A stretch of 64,000 nt of DNA from Salinigranum rubrum (GTDB lineage Archaea > Halobacteriota > Halobacteria > Halobacteriales > Haloferacaceae), in the NCBI RefSeq assembly GCF_002906575.1, contig NZ_CP026309.1:1364001-1428000 (forward strand). The letters are read 5' to 3'. Positions 46,727 to 55,402 of this stretch are shown piece after piece. The first letter of the stretch is position 1. Each line of letters begins with the position of its first letter. Both the position numbers and the translations under genes were made by a program. The notes under the pieces are model-generated. The model saw only the letters and a program-made list of their open reading frames with translations. It did no database searches and was not told the DNA's origin.

Positions 46727-49002
46727 TCACACCCCGCCCCAGAACCGGTCACGTCGCTTCGCCTGGAGGTAGCGGAACGTCACGGCCAGGCCGATGCCGT
46801 ACGCCCAGTGGGCGACGAGGACGAACCCGACGTAGCCGACGAACGCCAGCCCCGACTGGCCCGAGTAGAAGGCGACGAGGAAGCCCGACGAGATGATGGT
46901 CGCGAACACCAGCCCCGTCTCGAACAGGAGCCGTCCGGGCAGGTAGTCGGAGAAGGCGAGGAACAGGAGCGGCCACGTGATGGTCCCACCGGCGAGAAAG
47001 AGCGCCGCGCCCAGGAGCGGGTTCCGCGGGAGGCCGACGAGTTCGGCGAGTTCGATGAGCGAGACGAGGTCGAAGACGCCGACGAGCGCCGCGGTGCCGA
47101 GGCCGCCGGCCATCAGGACGGTGCCGACGAAGCCCCCGATGGCCGCGAACGAGGCGTTCGACGCGACCACGCGCCACGTGGAGCCCACGGCCCCCGCGGT
47201 GAGCGAACTGGCCGCCTCCGCCTCGGGCGCGTACGAGGCTCGCGTCGTCTCGGGTTCGTGCGGCGTCATGTCGTACTTCTCGACCATGCGCCGCTCGAAC
47301 CACCGCCACTCGTTGGTGAACTGGTTCGTCCGCTTGAGGTTCCAGGGGTCGGTCGTCTCCACCCGGTCGCCGGTCCAGTAGGACGCGAGCATGTTGTAGA
47401 GCCACAGCAGCGCGCTGATGCCGACGACGTACGAGCCGACGGTCGCGACCTGCTGGGCGAGCTGGTACTCCGCTGGGTAGATGGCCTGGCGGCGGGGGAG
47501 CCCGAGGCCGCCGATGACGAGGAGTGTCATGAACGTGACCGTGCCACCGAAGACGATGAGGACCGCCTGGAACCGCGCCAGTCGACGGTCGTACCACCGC
47601 CCGGTGATGAGCGGATACCAGTAGTAGCTCGCGGCGATCATCATGAACGGGATGATGCCGACGACGATGAGGTGGAAGTGACCGACGACGTAGTAGGTGC
47701 CGTGGTAGAGGATGTCGATGGGGATGACGGCGAGGAAGACGCCGGTGACGCCGCCGATGATGAACGTCCCGATGCTGCCGGCACAGAGGATGAGCGGCGC
47801 GGTCATCCGGATGTCGCCGTCCCACATCGTCGTGAGCCAGTTGAACACCTTGATCGCACTCGGCACGGCGATGGCGATGGAGACCGCCATGAACGACGCC
47901 TTGATTCGGGGTCGACGCCGGTGGTGAACATGTGGTGCGCCCAGACGCCGAACGAGAGGACAGCGAGTCCGAGCGTCGAGTAGACGACGGCGCGGAAGCC
48001 GAACAGCTTCCGCCCGACGAACTTGGGGAGGACGAGGCTCAACAGCCCCGTCGCCGGGAGGAAGAGGATGTACACCTCGGGGTGGCCCCAGAACCAGAAG
48101 AGGTGCTGCCAGAGGATGGCACCGCCGCCGTCCGCGGTGAAGAAGGTGGTGCCGAAGTTGCGGTCCAGGAGGAGCATGATGATGGCACTGCCCAGGAGCG
48201 GGAAGGCGAAGAGCGCCAGGCCGCTCGTCACGAGCATGTTCCACGAGAAGATGTCGAGTTCGGCCCAGGTGACGCCCTCGCCTCGCTCGTAGAAGACGGT
48301 CGCGATGAAGTTGATGGCACCGACGGTAGTGGCGATGCCGCTCAGGTGCAGCCCCAAGAGCAACAGGTCAAGCTGTGGGTTCGGGGACTGAATCGAGAGG
48401 GGCGCGTACAGCGTCCACCCGACGCCGACCTCCCGGACGGTGAGGAGAAAACGGATGGCGTCGGCCTGGACGAACGTGTTCAGTACCTGCCCGCCGACCT
48501 GGATAAAAAGCCCTGCGCGGGCGAACAGAAGCGCCGGGGGGAGGAGCCAGAAGCCGATGGCGTTGACGCGCGGGAACGCCATATCGTCGGCGCCGAGCAA
48601 GAGCGGGAGGAAGTAGTTGCCGATGCCGAAGAAGACGGGGGCGACGAAGAAGATGAGCATCGTCAACCCGTGGGTCGTGAAGAGCGCGTTGTACGTCTCC
48701 GGCGTCCAGATGTCCGCCGCGGGCGTCAAAAGCTCCGTCCGCATCATCATGGCGTCGACGCCGCCCCACAGTCCCGCGACGGTGCCGAACGCGATGTACA
48801 GCAGTCCGATGTCCTTGTGATCTGTCGTGGTGAGCCACCGGACGGCCTCGTCCTGGAGTCGACCGACCTCCGTGAGGATGGCGTCGCGCTGGACGGTCCC
48901 GCCGTCGCTCACGAGGCCGCGGCCGCGCGTCCGCCACCAGACGACGAGTACCCCGGCGAGAAGCAGCGAGAGGGCCGCTACCTCGACGACAGCCCGATTC
49001 AT
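46727..49002 (-). pseudogene. coxA: Cytochrome c oxidase subunit I with C-terminal membrane extension (frame broken at 47908-47911)
   Basis: About 758 residues after repair. Haem-copper ligands are present: THGLTMLIFFVAP (haem a His), GHPEVYILFLPATG (CuB His with cross-linkable Tyr), AHHMFTTGVDP (CuB pair) and GHFHLIVVG (haem a3/a His pair). One added base in GGGG at 47908-47911 gives VDPRIKASFMAVS. After the core (about residue 560) come four or five extra helices (GGFVGTVLMAGGLGTAALVG...), a region that resembles DUF6789-type membrane proteins. It reduces O2 to water while pumping protons. Start ATG 49002, with an extra N-terminal helix. Confidence 0.93.
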
Positions 49003-49181
49003 GTTCCCACGTGTACCGGGAGGGTGATCAGCGCCGAACTGTCTACCTTCATTGACACGACCTGACAATCGAAAGCTGATAAAACCCTGCGTCGGCGCCG
49101 GGGTATGCCTGTCGAGACATTCCGGTTTCCGAGGTGCTTTCGGGCGAACCTATAACACGGGTCGGTCCAAACCGGCTGACG

Positions 49182-49918
49182 ATGGGCCGTGTTCGTGTCA
49201 CGCGGGTCGCACAGTTCCTCGTCGTCGCCCTCGGGGTCGCTCTCCTCGTCGGGACCCTCACGAGCCCGGCCGCCGCCCAGTCAGTCAACCGGAACGCCAT
49301 CGACGACCTCAACGAGCAACTGCTCTACGTCGCGCTCCCGCTCGTCCTCTTCGTCGAGGTCACGCTCGTCTACGCCCTCTACCGGTTCCGGAACAACGAC
49401 GACCCCCAGCCGACGACGAAGGACCCCGCGCTCGAAATCACCTGGACGGCCGCGACCGGCGTCATTCTGGTGTTCGTGGGGATCTCGGCGTTCTTCGTGC
49501 TCGCGAACCCCTACATCTCGCCGGCCGCCGCCGCCGGGGGGCCGGCTGGGGGGACGTGGCGAGCGACCCGGTCGAGATAGACGTCGTCGCGTACCAGTGG
49601 GGCTGGGAGTTCCGCTACCAGGGTGAGAACGTCACCACACAGAAACGGCTCGTCCTCCCCGCCGAGCGCGACGTCTCCTTCTCGCTCACGACGCGCGACG
49701 TCATCCACTCGTTTTACGTCCCCGAGTTGGGCCTGAAACAGGACATCATCCCCGGGCAGACGACGGAGGCGCGGACGCGCGCGACGCAGACCGGCGAGTA
49801 CACGCTGTACTGCGCGGAACTGTGCGGCGTCGGCCACACCCGGATGCACGGGACGGTCGTCGTGCTCTCGGAGGAGGAGTATCAGGACTGGCTCGACGAG
49901 CAGCGTTCGGGTGAGTGA
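49182..49918 (+). pseudogene. coxB: Cytochrome c oxidase subunit II (frame broken at 49536-49541)
   Basis: A 245-residue protein after repair: signal peptide, two helices (LLYVALPLVLFVEVTLVYALYRF and ATGVILVFVGISAFFVLANP) and a cupredoxin domain. The CuA site is complete, CAELCGVGHTRMHG (C-x3-C-x3-H-x2-M), with the His in DVIHSFYVPELG. The frame breaks in GGGGGG at 49536-49541; one G more gives GGAGWGDVASDPVEIDVVAYQW. A TATA-like CCTATAAC at 49149-49156 lies about 30 bp before the ATG, divergent from coxA. Confidence 0.93.
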
Positions 49919-50099
49919 GACGAGGCGGACGTGAGTTCGACGGGTGGCGGTCGTGTTCGGTCTCTGGTCCGGGTCGAATTTGTGTCGTGAACGACGGTTG
50001 GTCGCGTTTCGTCCGTGGGTGTACTACCCCCGGTGAGAGATGTCGCTGCACAGATGGGTATCGACAGCACGGTGACCGCACGGTGCATGGGGCGGTGGA

Positions 50100-50420
50100 C
50101 CGCAGCCACAGTCCTGCCCACCCGCTCCTACGGGAACACGCTCACTGTGCGCGCGCCGTCACGTGCCACTGCACCGCGCTGTTGCGGTCGGCGCGCGATG
50201 AGCGAGCCGGGCGGAACCTCCGGTTCCGCTGGAAGTCGGCGCACAGCGCCGGCGACGAAGCGAGTGAGCGCACGAGGTCTTCGTGAGGGAACCGAACGAA
50301 CGGCCCGAAGCGACTGCATCGCTTCGGTGTCTGCACGAGTGAAACGAGTGCAGGCTCGGAGCAACTCTGTTGCTCCGGTGGGCGAGGCTGCGGGTCACCG
50401 CGCCCGTGTCCCGTGCGGTC
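50100..50420 (+). repeat. Dispersed intergenic repeat, copy 4
   Basis: Shares the GAGGCTGCG-GTCACCGCGCCCGTGT core with 17797-17822 and 34357-34382, and the CGAGGTCTTCGTGAG block with 43048-43066. Short inverted and direct sub-repeats (GCATCGCTTCGG, GCACGAGTGAAACGAGTGCA, GAGCAACTCTGTTGCTC) mark hairpin-forming segments. Confidence 0.55.
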
Positions 50421-50540
50421 TTCGTGTCCTGCTCGCTCTCACGGCACCGCACGAATCACGCCCCACCAGTACGTCGCTCACCTGTACTCAGATACAGCCG
50501 TCCCGAGAGCAGAACGCCGACGGGACGACCCCGACTCACT

Positions 50541-50580
50541 CCAGCCACGCGTCGGTCACGCGAATCCGCCCGCGCGCCCC
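50541..50580 (-). repeat. Duplicated 3' end of dph6
   Basis: A 32-base core (50545-50576) is identical to 50673-50704 inside dph6, with similarity extending on both sides. Read on the minus strand it encodes RGRIRVTDAWLE and a stop, against RGRIRVTDAWLG in the gene; upstream the frame decays. Confidence 0.75.
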
Positions 50581-50663
50581 GCTACACTCCCAGCTTTTCC
50601 GGTCGCTCGCTGCGCTCGCTCCCGCAACACCTGGAGCAAAAGAGCCGCTCGCGGATCGCTCAC

Positions 50664-51380
50664 TCAGCCCAACCACGCGTCGGTCACGCGAATCCGCCCG
50701 CGCGTCCCGTTCCACTCGGTGTCGTACTCCAGTTCGATGGGACGGGACATGTGCGGGCCGTCAGTGACGAGCGTCTCGAACTCGCCGCCCTCGCCCAGGA
50801 GGTGGACGCCGTACTCGTCGTTCAACTCCCGGAGTTCGTCGAGCGCCGTCTCATCGAGGGTGCGGCCGAGCCACGACTCGTCGAGGCCGTGGGCGGCGAC
50901 CTGAACGATAGTAATCTCGAAACCCGCCGCCAGCATCTCCTCGGCCAGTTCGTCGGGGTCGCGCTGCCAGAGGGGGGCGAACAGGTCGATTCCCAGCCGC
51001 TCACACATCGCTCGGATGCGCGAGGTCTGGAACTCGCTCTCGATGGCCCCGGCGGTGACGCCGACGAGGTCCAGTTCCCCGTGGAGTTCCCGGAGGGCCG
51101 CCTCCAGCGGTTCGACCTCCCGGTCGCCCTGTTCCGCCGAATCGCTCGCCGTCGTCGCCGCGAGGTCGCCGGGGTCGACCTCCACGAGGTCGATGCCGAT
51201 GCTCTCGGCCGCCAGGCTCGCCAGTCCGGTCTCGGGCACGTGGTACATGTACGACCCCGAGTCGTCGCCCGGGTGCACGGTCAGGAGTCGCGTGACGTTC
51301 AACCCCTCTTCGAGCGCCCGGTAGAGCGCCCACGAGGAGTCCTTGCCGCCGGAGAAGAGACTGACCCAGTCGTCCGTCAT
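50664..51380 (-). CDS. dph6: Diphthine-ammonia ligase
   Basis: A 238-residue ATP-pyrophosphatase family enzyme (TIGR00289/MJ0570-like). The PP-loop is WVSLFSGGKDSSWALYRAL at residues 5-23. Family-specific stretches are GIDLFAPLWQRDPDELAEEM, the helix after it, and NDEYGVHLLGEGGEFETLVTDGP. It catalyses the last amidation in diphthamide formation on elongation factor 2. ATG 51380 directly precedes the motif. A short duplicate of its 3' end lies downstream. Confidence 0.9.
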   Translation of the reverse strand: MTDDWVSLFSGGKDSSWALYRALEEGLNVTRLLTVHPGDDSGSYMYHVPETGLASLAAESIGIDLVEVDPGDLAATTASDSAEQGDREVEPLEAALRELHGELDLVGVTAGAIESEFQTSRIRAMCERLGIDLFAPLWQRDPDELAEEMLAAGFEITIVQVAAHGLDESWLGRTLDETALDELRELNDEYGVHLLGEGGEFETLVTDGPHMSRPIELEYDTEWNGTRGRIRVTDAWLG

Positions 51381-51429
51381 CGGGCGTGATAGACGCGAGA
51401 GGGGTAAACGCTCGTCGGTTCCCCCTCGA

Positions 51430-51579
51430 CTACTCGTCGGTTCGCGGCTCTTCGCCGCCGTCCGCCCGCGGTTCGACCGCGTGTAGCTCGGCGTACACCG
51501 AGGCCCACGCGTTCGCACGACAGCGGCGCGGGACGGTCCGCAGTCCGACCCGCGAGAGGAGATTGGTGAGGCGCGACAT
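51430..51579 (-). CDS. Small basic/acidic hypothetical protein (49 aa) behind a DtxR-like operator
   Basis: A 49-codon frame: MSRLTNLLSRVGLRTVPRRC, then RANAWASVYAELHAVEPRAD, ending GGEEPRTDE. It has an amphipathic N-terminal helix, one Cys and an acidic tail. The ATG is separated by one base from the palindrome TTTAGGTGTACCTAAA, and a TATA-like TTTTGTACTA lies about 30 bp upstream, so the transcript would be nearly leaderless with the operator over the start site. Function unknown; the operator suggests a response to iron or manganese. Confidence 0.6.
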   Translation of the reverse strand: MSRLTNLLSRVGLRTVPRRCRANAWASVYAELHAVEPRADGGEEPRTDE

Positions 51580-51580
51580 G

Positions 51581-51596
51581 TTTAGGTGTACCTAAA
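51581..51596. promoter_or_regulatory. DtxR/SirR-type palindromic operator
   Basis: TTTAGGTGTACCTAAA has 7-bp arms (TTTAGGT/ACCTAAA) around a 2-bp centre. It resembles the TTAGG-N-CCTAA boxes of DtxR-family metal-dependent repressors, which haloarchaea use for iron and manganese control. It ends one base before the start codon of the 49-residue gene, where a bound repressor would block initiation at a leaderless promoter. Confidence 0.65.
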
Positions 51597-51696
51597 CCGT
51601 CGTAGTACAAAACCGTGTCGGTAAGTGACACGGGAGGAGACGAGCGGCGGAGGTGCTGAAACCGTCGTTCGAGGCGTTCGGTCGTCGCTCGGGCGA

Positions 51697-52644
51697 TTAC
51701 ATGTAGCCGAGGTCGCGGAGACGCTCCATGAGGTTCTCCTTGTCCTGGGCGCGGCCGGCGCGCTCGGTGGTGTTTTCGAGGTCTTGAATCCACGCGGGCC
51801 GGTCGTCGGACTTCTCGGAACCCGTCTCGGTTCCCAGCGAACGGAAGCCCTCGAAGTACTTCTCGGGGACCGGGATGTCCTCGATGGCGACACCCTCGGG
51901 GAGGTCGGCGCGCGACTGCGGGACGTGGCCGGCGGGGTACCCCTCGACGGAGTCGGGCACGACGAACTGCCAGAACGCCTCCCAGAGATCGGCCTCCGTG
52001 AACTGGAGGATGGGGTTGACCCTGTCGTGGGGCGGGTACTTCTCGGCGTCGTGTCGGGGGGAGAAGAACGTCTCCTCGGCTCTCGAAGCCTGCTCGTCCC
52101 ACCGCACCCCCGAGAAGACGCCGTCGAAGCCGTACTCGACGATGGCGTTGTTGAGCGCGACGGTCTTCAGCAGGTGGTTGCCCTCGAACGTGTCGGGGTC
52201 GACGACCATCGTCTCCCCCTCGTGTTCGATGCGTTCGAGTTCGCGTCGGTTCTGCTCGTTCAGGTCCTCGACTCGGACCTCGTCGCCGAACTCCCAGCCG
52301 TGGTCGAAGAAGTCCTCGTTGCGGGCGACGACGAGGTCGAGGTCCCACTCGTCGACCCAGTGGTCGACGAAGACGCGGACGTCGTCGAGGCCCTCGAAAT
52401 GCTCGATGTACACCACGGGAGGCACGGGGACGCCCATGTCCGCACACACCTCGCGGACGACGTAGAGGACGAGCGTCGAGTCCTTGCCGCCGGTCCACAT
52501 GACGGCGGGCGTCTCGTACTGTTCGAGCGCCGTACGGGTGACGTCGGCGGCCCGTTCGAGTTTCTCTTCGAGGGTCGGGTAGTCGCCGGCGGTCTGGCCG
52601 GCGCCGAGCGCGTAGTCCACAGCGACGTGGTCCAGGGAGGTCAT
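51697..52644 (-). CDS. PP-loop (PAPS reductase-like) family protein, paralog 2
   Basis: A 315-residue protein with the PP-loop VMWTGGKDSTLVLYVV near residue 50 and a downstream GVRWDEQASRAEETFFSPRH motif followed by YPPHDRVNPILQFTEADLWEAFW. These belong to the phosphoadenosine-phosphosulfate reductase/ATP-PPase superfamily. The sulfate-reductase C-terminal redox Cys is not seen, so it may act on another adenylated intermediate. The C-terminus (DLENTTERAGRAQDKENLME) is almost identical to that of the neighbouring paralog, so the pair arose by tandem duplication. Confidence 0.85.
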   Translation of the reverse strand: MTSLDHVAVDYALGAGQTAGDYPTLEEKLERAADVTRTALEQYETPAVMWTGGKDSTLVLYVVREVCADMGVPVPPVVYIEHFEGLDDVRVFVDHWVDEWDLDLVVARNEDFFDHGWEFGDEVRVEDLNEQNRRELERIEHEGETMVVDPDTFEGNHLLKTVALNNAIVEYGFDGVFSGVRWDEQASRAEETFFSPRHDAEKYPPHDRVNPILQFTEADLWEAFWQFVVPDSVEGYPAGHVPQSRADLPEGVAIEDIPVPEKYFEGFRSLGTETGSEKSDDRPAWIQDLENTTERAGRAQDKENLMERLRDLGYM

Positions 52645-52666
52645 CGGCGGAGGGAGGCGGTCCGAG

Positions 52667-52691
52667 GAGATAGCTATGGCTGGACTATCTC
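52667..52691. promoter_or_regulatory. 7-bp inverted repeat upstream of PP-loop paralog 2
   Basis: GAGATAG at 52667-52673 and CTATCTC at 52685-52691 are perfect inverted arms with an 11-bp spacer, starting 23 bp before the start codon, where the TATA box of a short-leader transcript would be. It could be an operator; no matching regulator is known. Confidence 0.35.
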
Positions 52692-52914
52692 TTCTTTCCC
52701 CGAAGTAGGTCCGGCCTACGCCCGACCGACGGGTGCAGTTTGGGCCGGTAGGAACTGCTTACCGCGACGTCCCTGGCGGCATCCGTGTGGATTCGTGTGC
52801 GTCCGGTCGTTCCGAGTCGAAAATCCGAGACGACGCGACGGGCCGCGAAAGAGCGGTCGGTCGATCAGCCGAGCGGTCGCCGCACGCGGGTGCGGTGAGT
52901 AGCGTGACCCGTCG

Positions 52915-53880
52915 TCACATGTAACCCAGGTCGCGGAGGCGCTCCATGAGGTCCTCCTTGTCCTGGGCGCGGCCGGCGCGCTCGGTGGTGTTCTCCATGT
53001 CCTGCAGCCAGGCGGGTTCGTCGGCGGACTTGTCCGTCGACACCTCGCTGCCCAGCGAACGGAAGCCAGCGAAGTACTTGGGCGAGACGGGGATGTCGGC
53101 CATCGTCAGGCCCTCGGGCAGGTCCTCGTCGTTCTGGGGGACGTGCCCCGCCGGGTAGCCCTCGACGGTTTCGGGCACGACGAAGTTCCAGAACGCGTCC
53201 CAGACGTCCGGTTCGGCGAACTGGAGGATGGGTTGGATGCGGTCGTGCGGCGGGTATATGTCGGGGTCGTGCCGCGGCGAGAAGAACGTCTCGTCGGCGC
53301 GGGCTTCCTGTTCGTCCCACCGCACACCGGAGATGACGCCGTCGACGTCGTACTCTTCGAGGGCGTCGTTCAGCGCGACGGTCTTCAGCAGGTGGTTGCC
53401 GACGTACGTGTCGAGCAGGAACGGGAAGGTGTCCTCCTCGTACTCCAGCAGGTTGCGGATGTGGTGCTGGTTGTGCTCCGACAGCGCCTCGACCGGGATG
53501 TCGTCGCCCGGGGTGAGACCGTTCTCGTCGACGTACTCGCCGACGTCGGTGTTGCGCGCCCAGATGACGTCGAGGTCCCACTCGTCGGCCCAGTGCTTAC
53601 AGAAGTCGATGAGTTCGTCGAAGTGCTGGTAGTGGTCGATGAACACGACCGGCGGGACGTCGAGGTCGTGCTGCTCGGCGACCTCCTTGACGAAGTACAG
53701 CGTCAGCGTCGAGTCCTTGCCACCGGTCCACATCACGACGGGGTTCTCGTACTGCTCGAGTCCCGTCTTGGTGACCTCGATGGCCTTCTCGATCTTGTGC
53801 TCGATGCTCGGGTAGTCCTCCGGTTCTTCACCCTCGCCGTCGCTGTAGTCGACGTCGAGGTAGTCGGGGAACGCTGACAT
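52915..53880 (-). CDS. PP-loop (PAPS reductase-like) family protein, paralog 1
   Basis: A 321-residue homolog of the gene downstream, with PP-loop VVMWTGGKDSTLTLYFVKEV, GVRWDEQEARADETFFSPRH and the shared C-terminal block MENTTERAGRAQDKEDLMERL. PAPS-reductase-like proteins activate or use adenylated substrates; exact chemistry is unknown. Sequence divergence between the two is greatest around residues 100-165, the likely specificity region. A 16-bp near-palindrome (53885-53900) directly precedes the ATG at 53880. Confidence 0.87.
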   Translation of the reverse strand: MSAFPDYLDVDYSDGEGEEPEDYPSIEHKIEKAIEVTKTGLEQYENPVVMWTGGKDSTLTLYFVKEVAEQHDLDVPPVVFIDHYQHFDELIDFCKHWADEWDLDVIWARNTDVGEYVDENGLTPGDDIPVEALSEHNQHHIRNLLEYEEDTFPFLLDTYVGNHLLKTVALNDALEEYDVDGVISGVRWDEQEARADETFFSPRHDPDIYPPHDRIQPILQFAEPDVWDAFWNFVVPETVEGYPAGHVPQNDEDLPEGLTMADIPVSPKYFAGFRSLGSEVSTDKSADEPAWLQDMENTTERAGRAQDKEDLMERLRDLGYM

Positions 53881-53884
53881 CGTA

Positions 53885-53900
53885 TAATGACATGTAATTA
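53885..53900. promoter_or_regulatory. Near-palindromic operator-like site at the PP-loop gene start
   Basis: TAATGACATGTAATTA is a 16-bp palindrome with one mismatched pair, centred on ACATGT, and begins 5 bp from the ATG. Its position over the expected transcription start of a leaderless mRNA suggests a repressor or dimeric-regulator site. Confidence 0.4.
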
Positions 53901-54437
53901 CGGGGGTGAAAGGCCTTGTGACTGATAGCTGGTGTGTGGTGGGATGTCACAACCCCTGGTCGTTCGGTCGTGGTCCGGCCAGCACCCCGACGACAGTGAG
54001 ACACGGTGTTCATCGCCTCGATACGCGAGGGCGAGACGCGGTGGACATCCTCGGTGTGTGTCTGCGCGAACACGCGAGAGCGCAGGACACCGGGTTCTTC
54101 ACGGCGAGGATGCCCTCGTGGGGCGACTGGTCGTCGGACCGACAGTCGCCCTCGAAGGCTTCGTCGTCGCGTCCGCCGACCGTGTTCGGGTCGCTGTCCT
54201 GCGATGTGTTCCCGGTGCTTTCGTCACGTGAACACCGTCGTTCGACAGAGAATATTCTGCAGATGAACAGGTCGGACGAACCGACTGGACGTGCTCCACA
54301 GGTGCCGTTCTCGATAACGACGGCTGTCCAACCGCTCTCGATGATATTTAACTTATATATAATACGTTAATTTATTAATCGTCTGTGATGTGAATTAGAA
54401 ATACATTTATTGTGTCATACACTTTGATGTATCAGAC
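53901..54437. other. AT-rich promoter region of the GMC operon; no gene
   Basis: No frame here is convincingly coding. The last about 100 bases are strongly AT-rich (GATATTTAACTTATATATAA near 54340-54360), with several TATA-like elements, and TACACTTTGATGTA, an imperfect inverted repeat, lies about 20 bp before the first gene of the oxidoreductase operon. The rest is ordinary GC-rich spacer. Confidence 0.55.
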
Positions 54438-55402
54438 ATGAAACGTCGAACGAACGCCGGAGACGCGCGAGCGTCCACAGCGGTGGCCTCCGGCAACGTC
54501 CTCCTCACTACCGTCGTGGGGGCTCTGCTCGTAGCCCTCGCGTCGGAGACACCGCTCACGGTGGCTGCCGTGGGTGGCGCCCTCGTCGCCCTGTCTCTCC
54601 TCGTCGGACCTGTTGCAGCGGTCGGTGGTGCCGCCGGACTGCTTGTCCACGACCTGCTCCTCGGGTCGGTCGGCTACTGGACTCCGGTCGCTGCCGTCTG
54701 GATACTCGTGTTCGTCGGGGTCGTCACCTGGCTCGCTCCCGACCTGCCCTCCGAACGCGACACGGAGTCACCGAACGCGGTTCGCCGCGCAGTTTTCCGG
54801 TACGTCGTCGTCGCCGTCGTCGCCTGTACGTACGCGACGGCACTGGCGGCGTGGCTCACGTTCGTCCTGGGGGGCAGCGGTTCTACACGGCCGTCTCCGG
54901 GTTGCTTCTCGGGGCCGTGTTCGCCGTCGGGATCGGGCTCCCGGTTCTGCTCCTCGCCTCCGGCCGACCCAGTAGACGAATCGACCTCCCGGTCGGGCGC
55001 GGTCACACACTCACGTTCTCGATTCGTGGGACCGATCCGGAAACACGAGGCTCCGCTCGCCCGGGTGGCCCGACGCTTCGGGCCCTTCTGGGACTGTTCG
55101 CGCTCGGCGTCGTGTGGCTCGGCTGTGCAGCAGTCCTCGACGTGCTCGCACACGACATGGTCCGGTTCGAAACCGTCGCCCAGCTTCGGCAGTACGTCGG
55201 GGGAACCTTCGGCGACTCGTCGCTTGCGACCGTCGTGACGGCCGGCCTCGTCGGCATCTACCGGTACGGTGAGCTAGCGGTGCGTCTCTCCGCCCCGGTC
55301 GTGGCCGTCGTGGTGTGGTTCCTATACGGTCGCGAGGGACGGCTCTTCGGGCCAATGTCTCGGAGACTCGACACGGTCCAGTGGAAGATATCCGATGACT
55401 GA
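54438..55402 (+). pseudogene. Multi-helix membrane protein of a GMC-oxidoreductase operon (frame broken at 54869-54874)
   Basis: After repair a 321-residue protein with about eight helices (VLLTTVVGALLVALASE, VALSLLVGPVAAVGGAAGLL, TPVAAVWILVFVGVVTWLAP and others). One G added to GGGGGG at 54869-54874 joins LTFVLGG to GQRFYTAVSGLLLGAVFAVG. No family is recognised. It overlaps the next gene by 8 bp and heads the three-gene operon, so it may anchor the dehydrogenase or accept its electrons, though no haem-ligand pattern is evident. Confidence 0.72.

Larger units (their letters stand above)
49919..50663. other. Long non-coding interval with dispersed repeat copy 4 and a dph6 3'-end fragment
   Basis: No coding frame here has plausible composition. 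The interval from about 50080 to 50420 belongs to the dispersed repeat family (core GGCGAGGCTGCGGGTCACCG then CGCCCGTG at 50381-50409; GCACGAGGTCTTCGTGAG near 50270). At 50531-50595 there is a diverged copy of the last about 17 codons of the neighbouring dph6 gene, including its stop. The space between (50596-50660) carries GC-rich short repeats of the GCTCGCTGCGCTCGCTC type. Confidence 0.6.
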
